A DNA stretch of 5,478 nucleotides. Origin: Tychonema litorale BBK16 (GTDB taxonomy: Bacteria > Cyanobacteriota > Cyanobacteriia > Cyanobacteriales > Microcoleaceae). Positions within the stretch are counted from its first letter, which is position 1; the number at the start of each line of letters is the position of its first letter. The position numbers and the translations under genes are program-made. The notes below the pieces were generated by a model. It made no database searches, was not told the origin of the DNA, and saw only the letters and a list, made by a program, of their open reading frames with translations. Where the stretch lies: positions 1 to 5,478 of the forward strand of contig NZ_JAKJHX010000028.1 in the NCBI RefSeq assembly GCF_021648855.1, given 5' to 3'. This document shows positions 4,841 through 5,478 of the stretch, piece after piece.

Positions 4841-5455
4841 ATGGTTCAAGATGTCAGACAGTGGTTAGATGAAATCAAGCGGCTGCAACAACAGTTAACA
4901 GAAATGACGCGCGATCGCGATGAAGCTGGTGAAAGTGCGGCTCAGTGGCGTCAACTCTATAATACCGAAGCTGAACAGCGGCGGAATGATGCTAAATTAA
5001 CTCAACAAAGCATTGCTAATTTGGAAGAACAAATCGAGCAATCGCAAAACTTTTCTCCCATTGTGTCGGAAGATGGGGAAGCTGGAATTGCCCGCCGGGA
5101 AGAAGTTGAACAATTGCAAACTGTTGGCGAACTTAAAGCTAAGTTAGTTGTGGTATTGGAAGAGCGCGATCGGGCTTTTGAACAAATTAAACAACTGACT
5201 CAAGCCCTGAAACAAGAGGAAGCCCGCCACGCTGAAACGAGCAAAAATTTAACTAGCGCCCTCGGAGATGCGGTTGACTTGCTCACGAGAGCAAAAACTC
5301 CTGCTGCTGCGAGAAATGAGAGTGTATATTCTTTGGAGATAGTCCCTGTGAGCACGGGAAATGTGGGAGAAAGTGCGATCGAGATCCGCCACAATCCCGC
5401 TCAACTTCCGCCTTCTAAAAATCAGTTACTTCAGTTACCACCTTTTGAAAGTTAG
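4841..5455 (+). CDS. Coiled-coil protein of unknown function, 204 aa
   Basis: I do not recognise a named family, though similar coiled-coil hypothetical proteins seem to occur in other cyanobacteria (from memory). The composition is rich in Q, E, R and A. The first coiled coil, about 1-70, has clear heptad positions V5, W8, I12, L15, L19 and M22, then a WRQLYNTEAEQRR segment (36-48). An acidic linker (about 71-86) with P73 follows. A second coiled coil, about 88-148, has V95, L98, L102, V105, A112, I116, L119 and L123. The tail (150-204) is proline-containing and likely disordered. There is no signal peptide, membrane helix or cysteine, so it is probably a cytoplasmic structural or scaffold protein. 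The first ATG is used because the heptads begin immediately. No Shine-Dalgarno is visible, since CTAAAAT repeats fill that space. Codon use and two GCGATCG motifs match the host genome. Confidence 0.82.
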   Translation: MVQDVRQWLDEIKRLQQQLTEMTRDRDEAGESAAQWRQLYNTEAEQRRNDAKLTQQSIANLEEQIEQSQNFSPIVSEDGEAGIARREEVEQLQTVGELKAKLVVVLEERDRAFEQIKQLTQALKQEEARHAETSKNLTSALGDAVDLLTRAKTPAAARNESVYSLEIVPVSTGNVGESAIEIRHNPAQLPPSKNQLLQLPPFES

Positions 5456-5478
5456 TCATTAATTGACAGTAGTGCTTG

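Noticed and set aside
5463..5468. TTGACA, perfect -35 consensus at the window end
   Set aside because: The matching -10 region would lie outside the window, so it cannot be supported.

Overview
The window looks like chromosome of a filamentous cyanobacterium, probably an Oscillatoria/Microcoleus-type genome. Three things point there: six perfect copies of the HIP1 palindrome GCGATCGC in under 5.5 kb, a ClpB of the cyanobacterial ClpB1 type beginning [16 protein letters not shown], and intergenic spaces packed with period-7 short tandem repeats and cyanobacterial-style interspersed palindromes. The genus is an inference, because no rRNA or other marker gene is present.

Layout. Positions 1-302 are a gene-free, structured upstream/leader region. 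It holds several hairpins and a small AU-rich hairpin that carries the ribosome binding site of the next gene at its tip. Positions 303-2918 (+) encode the disaggregase ClpB (871 aa), complete with all ATPase motifs and an internal GTG start (codon 152) that could yield a second, N-terminally short form. Positions 2919-3121 hold a tandem decamer, a 61-nt imperfect palindrome and a 12-bp perfect palindrome. Two small genes are then divergently arranged with start codons overlapping in a shared CATG: a 74-aa putative exported protein (3122-3346, -) and a 62-aa (or 54-aa) two-helix membrane protein (3345-3533, +). A repeat block follows at 3554-3690. It runs up to the stop codon of a YihY/BrkB-family membrane protein (3691-4707, -; 338 aa). 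The divergent spacer 4708-4840 is almost entirely repeats: degenerate heptamers, a 63-bp palindromic MITE-like element, and four perfect CTAAAAT heptamers. It leads into a 204-aa coiled-coil protein of unknown function (4841-5455, +). Positions 5456-5478 contain no gene start.

The genes do not form an obvious operon or pathway. ClpB is a stress chaperone that stands alone. The YihY-like protein and the small proteins are membrane or envelope proteins of unknown role, and the coiled-coil protein is unassigned. No defence system, CRISPR array, phage gene, transposase, rRNA or tRNA was seen. The most interesting content is non-coding or at gene edges: a candidate RNA thermometer before clpB, the conserved internal clpB start, four arrays with different motifs but the same 7-bp period, a four-cysteine periplasmic loop in the YihY homologue, and the overlapping divergent starts.
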